Of a stretch of 64,000 nt of DNA, positions 24,597-33,946 are shown piece by piece. Position numbers and translations under genes: made by a program. Source of the DNA: Streptomyces halstedii (lineage in GTDB: Bacteria > Actinomycetota > Actinomycetes > Streptomycetales > Streptomycetaceae); contig JOAZ01000023.1 of NCBI GenBank assembly GCA_000720535.1, positions 124,001 to 188,000 on the forward strand. Reading direction: 5' to 3'. Position 1 is the stretch's first letter; each line of letters starts with the position of its first letter. The notes under the pieces were generated by a model. It saw only the letters and a list, made by a program, of their open reading frames with translations. It had not been told where the DNA came from and made no database searches.

Positions 24597-25973
24597 ATGG
24601 ATATGGACGATCTCGCGTGGCAGGCGGGCAACTATCGCGGTCTGTCCCCGAGAAGGGTGCGTCTTTTGCTGGAGCACGGTCACCTGAATCTGGTTGCCCA
24701 GGTGGCAGTGGAACGCGGCGAGTGGTTCTGTGCGGAGGCGGCGGGAGAGGAGTTGTGCCAGGCGGGGGACTTCGGCCGTGCGCTGTCCGTGATGGAGCCG
24801 TTCGTCGTGACGGGGTGGCGCCCCGCCTTGCATGCAAAGGCCGAGATCCTGCTCCGGGCGGGCCGTGGGACGGAGGAGGCTCTGGCCCTGGTCTGCCTGG
24901 ACGAAGCCGACGGGGTCTCCACGGCTGAGTGCCGCATCGTCGCTGAGCTGCTCGGCAGGGCAGGGCGCATCGATGAGGCCATCGAACTGCTCGTCCCGCG
25001 CCTCGACGAGCAGTCGCTGTTGTCCGTTCTGGTGGACATCACCGATGGGCAGGGCCGTGACGAACGGGTACTTGAGCTGATTGCCCCGCTCGCCGACCAC
25101 GCGCGCCAGGTCCGCGGCGAAGAACAGCGGGAATACACCCTCTCCGACGCTCAGAAGTTGCAGGCCCTTGTGCTGGAGGGCGCGGGCCGTGCCGATGAGG
25201 CAATCCGGGTCCTCGGCCAGGACATAGCCGGGCACCCCTTGCTCGAAGAGAGCACTCTCACCGTGTACGCAGGGTTGCTGGCACGTCATGGGCGGCTCGA
25301 CGAGCTGCGCCAACTGGCGGCCGACCAGGACGCGCACACAGTCCTGGACATCGACGCGGATGCTCTGCGCCGCCACGGCCGGGCCGAGGAGGCCGAGGCC
25401 GTGATGCGAGACGCCATCGCCGCCGACGACTGGGTCGGGTACCGGGCATGGCTTTCCTCGATGTTGCTGGCAGAAGGCCGGCTGGACGACGCAATCGTTG
25501 TCGCCGAGCCCGGCTTCGGCTGGTACGACTGCTCCAACCTCCTGGCACCACTCGTCCACCCGCTTCTTGACCGCCCCGAGGAACTGCTCCATCTGGTCGA
25601 GCACCCAAAGGTCGTGCCCCACCACGATCACGAGGAGTTCCAGCACTGGTGGCGGGCCTGGGCGCTCGCCGGCCTCGGCCGCGTCGACGAGGCGATCACC
25701 GTGGCCGGTCTTGACCGCCCCTGGACCGATCCCCGTATCGTCAAGGCCGACCTTCTCCGGAGGGCCGGCCGTCTTGACGCCGCCGCCGATGAACTTCGGG
25801 CTCTGGGCACGATCGAGGCACGTGAGGAGCTGTGCGAGGTCCTGGTTCTGCAAGGGCGGGCGGACGAGGCGATCGCCGTCCACCCGACAGTGGCGGAACA
25901 GCGTGTTGCCGAGCCGAAGCCCGAGCCCGGCCCTCTCGGTGAGAACGGGTACTCCCTGGAGCCACCTTTTTAG
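24597..25973 (+). CDS. Helical (tetratricopeptide-like) repeat protein
   Basis: 458 residues from ATG 24597 (MDMDDLAWQ). Composed of about ten helical hairpins of roughly 34 residues with the recurring Leu-x-x-x-Gly-Arg-x-x-Glu-Ala pattern (for example GRIDEAIELL, GRADEAIRVL, GRLDELRQLA, GRVDEAITVA). No catalytic or membrane segment. Its GC and codon bias are slightly weaker than neighbours, and it lies between two transposase C-terminal fragments, so horizontal acquisition is likely. Possible protein-interaction scaffold; related proteins of this type in Streptomyces are unassigned. Confidence 0.7.
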   Translation: MDMDDLAWQAGNYRGLSPRRVRLLLEHGHLNLVAQVAVERGEWFCAEAAGEELCQAGDFGRALSVMEPFVVTGWRPALHAKAEILLRAGRGTEEALALVCLDEADGVSTAECRIVAELLGRAGRIDEAIELLVPRLDEQSLLSVLVDITDGQGRDERVLELIAPLADHARQVRGEEQREYTLSDAQKLQALVLEGAGRADEAIRVLGQDIAGHPLLEESTLTVYAGLLARHGRLDELRQLAADQDAHTVLDIDADALRRHGRAEEAEAVMRDAIAADDWVGYRAWLSSMLLAEGRLDDAIVVAEPGFGWYDCSNLLAPLVHPLLDRPEELLHLVEHPKVVPHHDHEEFQHWWRAWALAGLGRVDEAITVAGLDRPWTDPRIVKADLLRRAGRLDAAADELRALGTIEAREELCEVLVLQGRADEAIAVHPTVAEQRVAEPKPEPGPLGENGYSLEPPF

Positions 25974-25988
25974 GATGTGCCCTTCGTT

Positions 25989-26446
25989 TCACGCCCACAT
26001 CAGGAGTGAGGCGAGGGAGACCGCTGCTTCGGGGGTTTCGGGTCTGGGCGGCGCGCGTTCTGGGGTGATGTGTCCGATGCCGCGGTGTCGGAGCCGGGCT
26101 GCGACGCACTCTCTCGGGCCCCAACCGCATGATGGTGGGCCCGGACGACGCTGGAGTCGGCCGACACCAGCCAGTCGATGTTCCCGGCAGCATCTGCTCG
26201 GGCCTGCGCTTCTTCAGCATCCGGCCGAACGTGCCGTCCCCCGCCCGTGGCGGAAGCGGGTGTGCAGACCGGTCCGGGATCCGTACCGCCCGGGTACATC
26301 GCGCCAGGCCACTTCTGCCGGGAGCTTTCACATGACGCTGTCGAGCCTCTTCCGGTCATCGGACCGGGGCCGGCCCATCGACGTCCGGGTAGCGACGGCT
26401 GTACGAAGTCCCTCCCGGCATCACTCAGGTCGTGACGGCGTGTCAC
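25989..26446 (-). pseudogene. IS5-family transposase remnant
   Basis: On the minus strand the sequence reads GTG TRRHDLSDA at 26446, then AWRDVPGRYGS and HTRFRHG, then GTFGRML and finally AAGNIDWLVSADSSVVRAH, in three different frames, followed after a large gap by the C-terminus EAAVSLASLLMWA and a TGA at 25989. These blocks match IS5-family DDE transposases; the central and distal DDE region is deleted and at least two frameshifts remain. No terminal inverted repeats were recognised. Inactive. Confidence 0.75.
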
Positions 26447-26471
26447 CTGACCATGATTCACCAGAACAGGA

Positions 26472-27228
26472 TCACACGGACGACAAGCTCTGGTCGGGTA
26501 GGTCGGGTGCGTACGCGACGAACAGTGGCGTCGCGACGACCAAGGGACAGCCTGCCCCCGTCTTACTGTCGAGGGCTTGGGTGACCAGCGAGACACGGGC
26601 GTACCCACGCATCCAGGCAGCGGCGTCGGAAAGCTCGCTGAGCGCGGCCGACCAGGCCACCGAGCGACAACGCGGACAGAGATGGCGCCCTGGGTGGTGC
26701 GGGCATGTCGAGCTGATCTGCCGTGGGAACTGCGACGGGCTCCAAGGCCAGCATGGCCATGTGCAGGCGACTACGGTTGACGCCCGGGGCTCGCAGGGTG
26801 GTTGGGGGGACCTCTGCCAGAAGGTGGCCTCGACTGCCGTGCAGCAGCAGACGAGTGCCGTGCGCAGGCTCGTGCCCTTGTGCGTGGCCCGGCGGGGCGT
26901 CCGTGAACAGCACGGTCTCCAGGCCTTCCACCATGGGGAGGAAGGCGAAGAGCGGAGCTTCGAAGTACATCCAGGTCCCCGCCCTGACCTCCGGCTCCCA
27001 GTACCACGGCGCGCGCCTGTCGATGTACTCGACCACAGAAGCCAGTCGGTCGGCGCCATTCTGCTCCGCTCCGGCTTCGGCCAGGGCAATCTCCACATTT
27101 CCGGAGAAAGACGCAGCGGACGCACTCAGTTTGAGGGCGGTGAGACGGCGGCCGATCCAGGACCGGCGTCGCGCCTCCGGCACGAACTGGCGGAGCTTGG
27201 CATCTGACAAGTAGAGCAGTTCCTGCAT
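26472..27228 (-). pseudogene. SAVMC3_10250-type protein, frameshifted
   Basis: Starts at ATG 27228 (MQELLYLSDAKLRQFVPE) with a strong GGGAGGGG ribosome site. The first roughly 175 residues are in one frame (YFEAPLFAFLP, LLLHGSRGHLL), but the expected C-terminus (AWMRGYARVSL, VVATPLFVAYAP) is in another minus-strand frame ending at 26472. A single indel near 26690-26720 would restore one protein of about 250 residues. Streptomyces homologues are uncharacterised. Either a recent pseudogene or a sequencing error. Confidence 0.6.
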
Positions 27229-27448
27229 CAGTCCCCTCCCACAGCACTGGCCCGATCCTAGAGATGAGACGGCAGTGTCGCCGGGAGGTTCCCACAACGC
27301 GGCTGGAACGGACACCCCCACCGCGGCCGGTGACGCCCGGGCCCGCCGCGTCCGGCGGGCGAGCAGCACAAGCGGTCGGTCGAAGAACCTCGCGGGACCG
27401 GTCGAAGACATGTCGACTGTCGCGAGCGGCACGCGGTCGGGTGCGGCA
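27229..27448. other. Intergenic region within the accessory island
   Basis: 220 bp between two minus-strand genes; no promoter, terminator or small gene recognised. Confidence 0.4.
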
Positions 27449-27961
27449 TCAGCCTTGCTCCGACGCCCCTGTCGTGTCCCCTTCGGCGTCCCCGGGCAGG
27501 ATGGGGGCGTGGTGCCGCCGTTGCAGCTCATTGCGTTCGGCGTCCGGGATCGTCATCGACTCGGCAAGGACGGCGGCGAGTGAGTGCACTTGACGGTTTC
27601 CGATGTCGGCGTGGAACAGCCATCGGATGTTCTCGTCGCGCGTGATGAGGTCGACGGCCAAGCGTCCGCCTCTGTCCTGTCTGGTCGCTACGCGGACATG
27701 GCGCACCAGGTCGATCGGGATGTCCCGGCCTGTCTCACCCTGTTCGAGGAACGCGCTTGTCCTGGCCGTGATGACACGGCGATCCGTGACGGCGACCAGT
27801 GTGTTGACCGCTGCTTTGTCCCTCGCCGCCGCCAGCTTCTCCTTCGCTCCGCTGAAGATCGAGGAAATGGGACCGACCGCATCGAGTTGATCGGGGAAGC
27901 CGAGGACGCGTGGGGTCTCACCGTCCTCAACCCCGGAGGATTCTGACGGCCACCCGTCCAC
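27449..27961 (-). CDS. Bacterial PH-domain-like protein
   Basis: 170 residues from a GTG at 27961. A PH-like core with TLVAVTDRRVITART, IDLVRHVRVATRQ and LHAD-type strands (LFHADIGNRQVHSLAAVL) suggests the bPH/YokE-like fold, usually membrane- or protein-associated. The N-terminus is short and another frame upstream (MTEQATPGKRR, from about 28000) looks like a lost start, so the gene may be 5'-truncated or frameshifted. No lipid-binding residues can be assigned. It sits inside the accessory island. Confidence 0.5.
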   Translation of the reverse strand: MDGWPSESSGVEDGETPRVLGFPDQLDAVGPISSIFSGAKEKLAAARDKAAVNTLVAVTDRRVITARTSAFLEQGETGRDIPIDLVRHVRVATRQDRGGRLAVDLITRDENIRWLFHADIGNRQVHSLAAVLAESMTIPDAERNELQRRHHAPILPGDAEGDTTGASEQG

Positions 27962-28105
27962 AGCGCGGAGCGGCGTTTGCCGGGGGTGGCTTGTTCTGTC
28001 ATGCGCTGTTGAGATCGATTACCGCAGGTTCGATGATGGCTGGGACAAAAGGGGACGGGGGCAGGTTGTGCTGCGGAGGAACGACGGCTCGACGGCCGGT
28101 GCGTC

Positions 28106-31100
28106 ATGAGGCAGCGCATGCAACTCGTGCTCCAGGTGCTGCTGGTACTCGTAGCAAGTCTGTTCGGCATCGTCACCAACTACGCCACGGGCGTCGACGA
28201 GGCCCCATGGTTGTTACAGGTGATCCAGAAGGCATCCGTCCCCGCCATCGGCCTGCTGATCGTGGCCATGGTGGTGGGCCAGATCGTGGTGTATCGGCTG
28301 GAGAACCCCGCGCCACCGCGGGTCGACTGGCCGCGTGACCGGTCCCCGTACCCGGGGCTGGACGCCTTCGCCGAAGACGAGGCGGCCGTCTTCTTCGGCC
28401 GGGAAGCTCTGGCAGTCGAGCTGACACGCAGGCTGCACACGTCGTCGGACAGGCCGGCCGACCGGTTCCTGGTACTTGTCGGTGCGTCCGGAAGCGGAAA
28501 GTCCTCCCTGGTGAGGGCCGGTGTGATGCCACGGCTGAGGGACCGCCGATGGACGTTGGTGCCCGCCTTCACCCCGGGAGCGCATCCGCTGGGTGCGCTG
28601 GCCGCAGCCCTCGCGTCCGCGGGCGGAGAGCAGGAACCCGCGAGCGCCGTCCTGCGCCGGCTACGGCAGGGTCCGCCCGCGCTGCGGGCAGAACTGACAC
28701 GCCTGCGCGGTGGCCGGTTCCGGCATGTGCTCCTGGTGGTGGACCAGTTCGAAGAGGTCGTCACCCTGGCCGACGAACGGGAACGCACCCAGCTCCTCGA
28801 CGCACTCCGTTTTTGCGTGGAACAGGACACGAACGTCCGCGTACTGGCCACACTCCGGGTCGACCTCCTCGGCCGCCTTCTGACCACGGCACATGCCGAG
28901 ATCTGCCAACATCCCCTCACCGTCGGCGCACTCGGAAGAAGCCAGTTCACCCAGGTCGTGGAAAGCCCCGCCGCCTTGGTCGGCCTCACCTTCGCACCTG
29001 GAGTCGTCGACATCATCGTCGACGACGCCGGCACGGACGACGCCCTGCCGCTCCTGGCGTATCTCCTGCAAGAGCTCTACTTCGCCTCCGGTCCGGGCGG
29101 GACGGTCACCGAGGAGTTGTACCGCGACCTGGGCGGGGTGGCGGGCGCCCTCGCCCGCCAGGCGGACCACACGGTGTACGCGCTCGATCACCCCGACGGG
29201 ATCGCCTTCGTCCTGCGGGTGCTCCTCAGATTCATCACGGTCCAGGGCCAGGAAGTGGCCCGTAAACGCGTGCCCCTGGCCGAACTCACCGATCGAGAAC
29301 GATGCGTCGTGGACGCCTTCGTCGACGCACGGCTGCTGATGTCCGATGCCGCCGGCGACGGAATCCCCGGTCAGGAGGAGCCCTATGCCCAGGTGACGCA
29401 CGAGGCGCTGTTCCGCCAGTGGGCCCCGCTTCGCCAGGAAGTCGAGTCACGCGTGGATCAACTGCGTGAACGCGCCGAGCTGGAGCGCTGGGCCGAGGAC
29501 TGGGAACGCTCCGGACGGAGCGACGACTACCTCCTCACCGGGGAACGGCTCACCCTGGCCCGGCGCCGGCTCACCGCGCTGGAGGAGTCGGGCATCGCAC
29601 CGGAGCCGGTCCGGGTGCTTGTGCAATGCTCGCAGCGCCGCGACCTGGCGTTCCTGCGCCGTGTGTCGGACAGCGTCGGCCAGTACGCTCTGGGCAGCGC
29701 GGAGACCCACCCGGAACGGGCCATACTTCTGTCCCTGGCCGCGCTCGGTGAATGCGCGCCGACCCCCTCGGCCCGCCGCGGCCTCATGGCGGCCCTTGCC
29801 GCGAGCCACCCCCGTACCCGCGTGGACGCGCACACGGACACCGTCCGTCACATCGCCTGGTCCCCGGACGGCAGACGGCTGGCCACCGCCTCACGCGACG
29901 GCAGCGCGCGCGTCCTGGACGCCCGGTCCGGCCAGTCGCTGCTCGTCCTGCCGTCCGACGGGACGATGGTCGAGTCGGTGTCGTGGTCACCTGATTCCGC
30001 GTACGTCGCGACGGCGGGCCGGGAACGCGTCGTACGCGTCTGGGACGCGGTGTCGGGCGTGCCCGTCCGGCTGCTGACCGGAGCCACGGACATCGTGCGA
30101 CAGGTGGCCTGGTCACCCGACGGCGTCTACGTCGCCGCCAGTTCGAAAGACACCGTCGTACGGGTGTGGGAAGCCGGGACGGGACGCCTCGTGCAGGAGC
30201 TGAGCGGACACCGCGACGACGTCTGGGGTGTCACTTGGTCGCCGGACAGCACCCGGCTCGCCTCGGCCTCGCACGATCAGACGGCCCGCGTGTGGGGCCT
30301 GGCGACGGCCACCGCCGCCCTCGTTCTCCAGGGGCATACGGACTTCGTCGAGGGCATCGCCTGGTCGCCGGACGGGCTTTCGATCGCTACCGGATCCGGT
30401 GATCACACCGCCCGCATCTGGGACGCCCGGACCGGTGCGTTGCGGCTGCTGCTGCGCGGCCACACCGACTACGTGTGGAACCTGGCCTGGTCCCCGGACA
30501 GCCGGGCCCTTGCCTCCGCGTCCTCCGACCACACCGTGCGCCTCGTCAGTGCCCAGGACGCCAAGGTGCTGGCCGTACTGCGTGGCCATACCGATACGGT
30601 CTGGGGCGTGACCTGGTCGCCTTCCGGTACCCAACTCGCCACGAGTTCGACCGACGGAACGGCGATCGTGTGGGACCTGCGACCACGAGGAGCGGAGGTC
30701 GTCGTGGCCGACGGCCACCGCGGCCCGGTGAACCAGGCCTCCTGGTCCGCCGACGAACAGCGGATCGCCACGGCCTGCGACGACGCGACCGTACGCTGCT
30801 GGTCCTCCGAGGACGGGGCACCCGTCACGGAGCCGCTGAGGCTCGACGACCGGGTCTGGAGTGTGGCGTGGTCCCCGCTGCCCGGGGACAGGAGGCTTGC
30901 GCTCAGCACGAACGACGGACTCTTCCGGGTCCTGGACGACACCGGCACCGTTCTGGTCGAGCAGCGGGGTGAGGTCGTCGAGTCGTGCGTGTGGTCCCCG
31001 GACGGCCGCCGCATCGCCACCGGCGGCCACGACGGCACCGTACGCGTCCGGGAGGCGGACACCGGTGCCGAACTCACGGTCCTGACCGGCCATCAGGACT

Positions 31101-31666
31101 GGGTGGGACGCGTCGCCTGGTCGCCCGGCGGCCGTTTCCTCGCGAGTGCGTCGGACGACCGCACCTGTCGTCTCTGGGACGTCGCGGAGAGCCGGCAACT
31201 CACCGTCCTGCGCGGCCACGACAACTACGTGGACGACGTCGGCTGGTCCCCGGACGAACGGCGGATCGTCACCGCCTCCGGTGACTGGACGGTGGCGGTG
31301 TGGGAAGCGACCACAGGCCGCCGCATCGATGTGCTCAAGGGCCACGAAGGGCGCGTCCGTTGCGTTGCCTGGTCGCCTGACGGCCGTTTCGTCGCCAGCG
31401 GCTCGGACGACCGGACGGTACGTGTCTGGTCCGCCGACACCTTCGAGGAGGCAGCTGTCGTCGGCGTCCACCAGGACAAGGTGTCGTCGGTCGTCTGGTC
31501 CCGGGACAGCACACGCTTGCTCACCGCCTCCTTCGACGGAACGGCCCGCGTCTGGTCCGCCGACCCCGACTACGACCGGCTCGAAGCCCATGCCCGGGGA
31601 CGCGTCTTCCGGACCCTCGACGCGGACGAGCGGCGGCGGCACCTGCTGCCTCTGGCGGGGGCGTAG
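28106..31666 (+). CDS. Membrane STAND NTPase with 14 WD40 repeats
   Basis: 1186 residues. Two N-terminal membrane helices (about 6-27 and 45-66) precede YPGLDAFAEDEAAVFFGRE, the entry motif of nSTAND1-type NTPases. Walker A is VGASGSGKSS (about 125-134) and Walker B is LLVVDQFEEVV (about 209-219). From about residue 571 to 1165 there are 14 WD40 units (each GHxxxV...WSPDxxxxATASxDxTxRVWD), enough for two seven-bladed propellers. Such proteins are thought to sense a stimulus with the propellers and oligomerise; several STAND families act in phage defence. Leu37 is a TTA codon (28214-28216), implying bldA dependence. It stands alone, so the effector would have to be the membrane segment or an unlinked partner. 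Confidence 0.85.
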   Translation: MRQRMQLVLQVLLVLVASLFGIVTNYATGVDEAPWLLQVIQKASVPAIGLLIVAMVVGQIVVYRLENPAPPRVDWPRDRSPYPGLDAFAEDEAAVFFGREALAVELTRRLHTSSDRPADRFLVLVGASGSGKSSLVRAGVMPRLRDRRWTLVPAFTPGAHPLGALAAALASAGGEQEPASAVLRRLRQGPPALRAELTRLRGGRFRHVLLVVDQFEEVVTLADERERTQLLDALRFCVEQDTNVRVLATLRVDLLGRLLTTAHAEICQHPLTVGALGRSQFTQVVESPAALVGLTFAPGVVDIIVDDAGTDDALPLLAYLLQELYFASGPGGTVTEELYRDLGGVAGALARQADHTVYALDHPDGIAFVLRVLLRFITVQGQEVARKRVPLAELTDRERCVVDAFVDARLLMSDAAGDGIPGQEEPYAQVTHEALFRQWAPLRQEVESRVDQLRERAELERWAEDWERSGRSDDYLLTGERLTLARRRLTALEESGIAPEPVRVLVQCSQRRDLAFLRRVSDSVGQYALGSAETHPERAILLSLAALGECAPTPSARRGLMAALAASHPRTRVDAHTDTVRHIAWSPDGRRLATASRDGSARVLDARSGQSLLVLPSDGTMVESVSWSPDSAYVATAGRERVVRVWDAVSGVPVRLLTGATDIVRQVAWSPDGVYVAASSKDTVVRVWEAGTGRLVQELSGHRDDVWGVTWSPDSTRLASASHDQTARVWGLATATAALVLQGHTDFVEGIAWSPDGLSIATGSGDHTARIWDARTGALRLLLRGHTDYVWNLAWSPDSRALASASSDHTVRLVSAQDAKVLAVLRGHTDTVWGVTWSPSGTQLATSSTDGTAIVWDLRPRGAEVVVADGHRGPVNQASWSADEQRIATACDDATVRCWSSEDGAPVTEPLRLDDRVWSVAWSPLPGDRRLALSTNDGLFRVLDDTGTVLVEQRGEVVESCVWSPDGRRIATGGHDGTVRVREADTGAELTVLTGHQDWVGRVAWSPGGRFLASASDDRTCRLWDVAESRQLTVLRGHDNYVDDVGWSPDERRIVTASGDWTVAVWEATTGRRIDVLKGHEGRVRCVAWSPDGRFVASGSDDRTVRVWSADTFEEAAVVGVHQDKVSSVVWSRDSTRLLTASFDGTARVWSADPDYDRLEAHARGRVFRTLDADERRRHLLPLAGA

Positions 31667-31679
31667 CCGGACCGCTGGC

Positions 31680-31979
31680 TCAGTACCGCTCTTCCACCGT
31701 CCGGTCGTCGGTGCTCACGAGGTAGTCGTCCGGGTCGAGGCCCATCGCCTTGCGGGCGGGCGAGGCCCAGTACGTCGCGTTGCGCTGCGCGAACGTCTCT
31801 GGGCCCTCGTAGGAGATCAGCCACACGAACTGGTTACGTTCCCGGTCGACCCAGGCCCCACCGATCGTGAACCCCAACTCCAGCCGCAGCGGCACGATGT
31901 CGGTCTTCCACCGTTCCACCCATTCGTCCAGCAGGCCGTCGCGGACGGTGTAGGTGCGGAGTTGGGTGGTCCTGGCCAT
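31680..31979 (-). CDS. NIPSNAP family protein
   Basis: 99 residues from ATG 31979, with AGGAG ribosome site; the longer open frame (to 32045) is not used. It is a dimeric ferredoxin-like alpha-beta barrel protein: TQLRTYTVRDGLLDEWVERW, then GAWVDRERNQFVWLISYEG. NIPSNAP-domain proteins in bacteria are small and often cofactor-free; function unknown. Convergent with the STAND gene, 13 bp apart. Confidence 0.8.
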   Translation of the reverse strand: MARTTQLRTYTVRDGLLDEWVERWKTDIVPLRLELGFTIGGAWVDRERNQFVWLISYEGPETFAQRNATYWASPARKAMGLDPDDYLVSTDDRTVEERY

Positions 31980-32332
31980 GAGGGGTGCTCCTGGGGCGGC
32001 TGGTAAGGGTTGCCCATCCCGTGCGACAAGGCCTTCCAGGCGCATGCTCGGGCTTGCCGAGAGGGGTACCGGGCGCTGTGGGTCCCAAGCCTAGGGTGCG
32101 CCCCCGGTACTCGGGACGTTTTTCGAGTAGAGGGAACGAAGTCATTACCCTGTGCCAACGCAACAGCTGGGCGGTTCGCGGGGCATGGCACGGACGGCTT
32201 GGCATGCAGGAAAGCCACGACTCCGATCGGTAGGCCCCAGATCCGGACCGCGTCGCCGGAGCCGTGTGCCGGTCTCATTTACGACGAGGATTTGGAGACC
32301 TACGACCCGGTTGGTTACGAGGAGCGCTTCCT
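31980..32332. other. Degenerate stretch before the AIPR fragment
   Basis: Contains short open frames without codon bias. The segment just before 32333 (YDEDLETYDPVGYEERFL, ending at a TGA overlapping the GTG start) may be the tail of a lost upstream gene. Nothing else can be supported. Confidence 0.35.
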
Positions 32333-32560
32333 GTGACGGCCAGCAGTATCGCTGAGCGGTACACGGAGCACGAGGACCGCCCGTACTCGCGGAACCTGCG
32401 GCGGAAACTGGACGCCACGCGGGTCGACCCCGGCATGCTCGGCACACGCGCGCAGGAGCCGGAGACCTTCTCGCTCTTCAACGACGGTGTAACCGTGCTG
32501 CGTGACGGCCTGGAGCAAGACCGGCCTGGAGCAAGACCAGCCTGGACGGCGCAGGCCTGA
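32333..32560 (+). pseudogene. AIPR-like (abortive infection) fragment
   Basis: 75 residues from GTG 32333 with a GAGGAG ribosome site 8 nt upstream. The stretch YSRNLRRKLDATRVD followed by EPETFSLFNDGVTVL matches the AIPR domain core (Asn-Val-Arg strand, then Pro-Glu-x-Phe-x-x-x-Asn-Asn-Gly-Ile-Thr), whose full-length members are about 500 residues and linked to abortive phage resistance. The frame then ends in low-complexity sequence. A small truncated remnant. Confidence 0.5.
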
Positions 32561-32610
32561 CGACCGGTGTGGCCCTCGCGGCGGGCCGAACCGCCCCGCC
32601 CGGCCGTACG

Positions 32611-32988
32611 TCAGGGATGCTTCACGTCGTAGGAGGCCTGGCTCCGTTCGATGTCCGGGTTGTGGTCGACGGCCCATTCGGCGAGCTTCACCGCGGGTTC
32701 GATGAGCGTGCGTCCCGTCGCGGTCAGTTCGTACTCGACGCGGGGCGGGACCTCGGGGTGCACCGTGCGGGTCAGGAGGCCGTCGCGCTCCAGGTGCCGC
32801 ACCGTGCGGGTGAGCATGCGCTGTGAGATCCCCGGGATGCGCTGCTGGAGTTCGGTGAAGCGCATGCGTTCGCCGTCGAGCGTTGCCACCACGAGCAGGG
32901 TCCACTTGTCGCCGATGCGGTCGAGGATGCCCCGGATCGCGCGGCCCCCGTCACCGCGGATGAGGCAGGTGCTGCGGTACTTCGACAT
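32611..32988 (-). CDS. HxlR family transcriptional regulator
   Basis: 125 residues from ATG 32988 with an AGGGGG ribosome site; an upstream in-frame ATG at 33012 is possible. Winged-helix HxlR fold with IGDKWTLLVVATLDGERMRFTELQQRIPGIS and HPEVPPRVEYELTATGRTL, and one Cys near residue 9 as in redox or electrophile-sensing members. It is divergent from a DoxX-like gene; the shared intergenic region holds inverted TTGTAAG/CTTACAA boxes, so HxlR probably represses both genes. Confidence 0.9.
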   Translation of the reverse strand: MSKYRSTCLIRGDGGRAIRGILDRIGDKWTLLVVATLDGERMRFTELQQRIPGISQRMLTRTVRHLERDGLLTRTVHPEVPPRVEYELTATGRTLIEPAVKLAEWAVDHNPDIERSQASYDVKHP

Positions 32989-33025
32989 GGGCGCCCCCTG
33001 TTCCTTACGCACACCCGTGTGCCTT

Positions 33026-33068
33026 TTGTAAGCCTCCCGATGGTCACTGATGATGTGCCTCCTTACAA
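33026..33068. promoter_or_regulatory. Putative HxlR operator
   Basis: Inverted boxes TTGTAAG (33026-33032) and CTTACAA (33062-33068), plus related CTTACG (33004) and CGTAAC (33071), lie in the divergent HxlR/DoxX gap. The 29-nt spacing between centres fits two HxlR half-sites on one face of the helix. Confidence 0.5.
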
Positions 33069-33097
33069 GTCGTAACCATGACCTGAGGAGGACGACG

Positions 33098-33460
33098 ATG
33101 GAACTGGCCTACTGGATCGTTGCGGGACTGCTGGCGGTCTTCTACCTGTACGCGGGCGGCAAGAAGGCCGTGCAGAGCAAGGAGCGGCTCGCGCCCATGA
33201 TGGGCTGGGTCGACACGGTGCCGATGGGGTTGGTCCGGGGCATCGGTGCCGTCGAGATCCTGGGAGCCGCCGGACTCGTGCTTCCGCCGCTCACCGGGGT
33301 CGCCCCCGTCCTCGCGCCGGCGGCCGCGCTCGGTCTCGTCCTGCTCCAGGTGCTGGCGACCGGGCTGCACGTGTCCCGGGGTGAGCTCAAGGAGACCGGT
33401 CTGAACGCTGCCCTCATCGTGCTGGCCGCGGTGGCTGCCTGGCTCGCCACCGCCTGGTGA
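33098..33460 (+). CDS. DoxX-like small membrane protein
   Basis: 120 residues with four hydrophobic segments. ATG 33098 follows AGGAGG after 6 nt. The first helix ends in FYLYAGGKKAVQSKE, then GMVD-like loop WVDTVPMGLVRGIGAVEILGA typical of DoxX-like proteins, which are often paired with HxlR or TetR repressors and linked to thiol/oxidative stress. Divergent from the HxlR gene. Confidence 0.85.
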   Translation: MELAYWIVAGLLAVFYLYAGGKKAVQSKERLAPMMGWVDTVPMGLVRGIGAVEILGAAGLVLPPLTGVAPVLAPAAALGLVLLQVLATGLHVSRGELKETGLNAALIVLAAVAAWLATAW

Positions 33461-33485
33461 GCACCCGGGCGGCCCCTGCCGCGCC

Positions 33486-33510
33486 GACCCGCCACCGGCG
33501 GGAGCGGGTC
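33486..33510. terminator. Hairpin between convergent genes
   Basis: GACCCGC (33486-33492) pairs with GCGGGTC (33504-33510) over an 11-nt loop, placed between the 3' ends of the DoxX-like gene and the small membrane protein gene. Confidence 0.4.
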
Positions 33511-33775
33511 AGCCGGCCGGGGACAGCCGCTTCGCCGTGTTGCAGTGCTTCGTCCGCGCGTGCCGCCGCAGTTGCACCGCGGTCAGGATGAGGAGCGCGG
33601 CGAACACCACCAGGAAGACCGCCGAGAACACCGTCTGCCGGACGCCCGCCGCCGTGTCGTCGTAGGAGAGCAGGCCGAGTGCGGACAGCAGCGTCCCCGC
33701 GACATACACGGAGCGGACGCGCCGCAACTGCCGCAACGCGCGAGGAGCAAGAGCAACACGCTTCACCAATGCCAT
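33509..33775 (-). CDS. Small hypothetical membrane protein
   Basis: 88 residues from ATG 33775. Two hydrophobic segments (about 25-42 and 46-66) with basic termini (KRVALAPRALRQLRRVR and RRHARTKHCNTAKR). No family recognised. Codon bias supports coding. Confidence 0.55.
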   Translation of the reverse strand: MALVKRVALAPRALRQLRRVRSVYVAGTLLSALGLLSYDDTAAGVRQTVFSAVFLVVFAALLILTAVQLRRHARTKHCNTAKRLSPAG

Positions 33776-33946
33776 GACCCCTCCCTACCCCTGTGCCGGG
33801 AGTTGAGACGTCCCCCATGGGTGGAAACGGCGGCCGTGCACGGCGGGGTGTCGTCCGTGCCGGGTGTCGTCCGTCCCGTTCCTGGGCCCGGGTCCGGCGG
33901 GACCCGGCCCGGTGCGGCCGGTGCGCGGGGGCACCGGCCGCGGAGG

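Noticed and set aside
25989..26446. Active insertion sequence
   Set aside because: Three frames and missing DDE region; no inverted ends seen.
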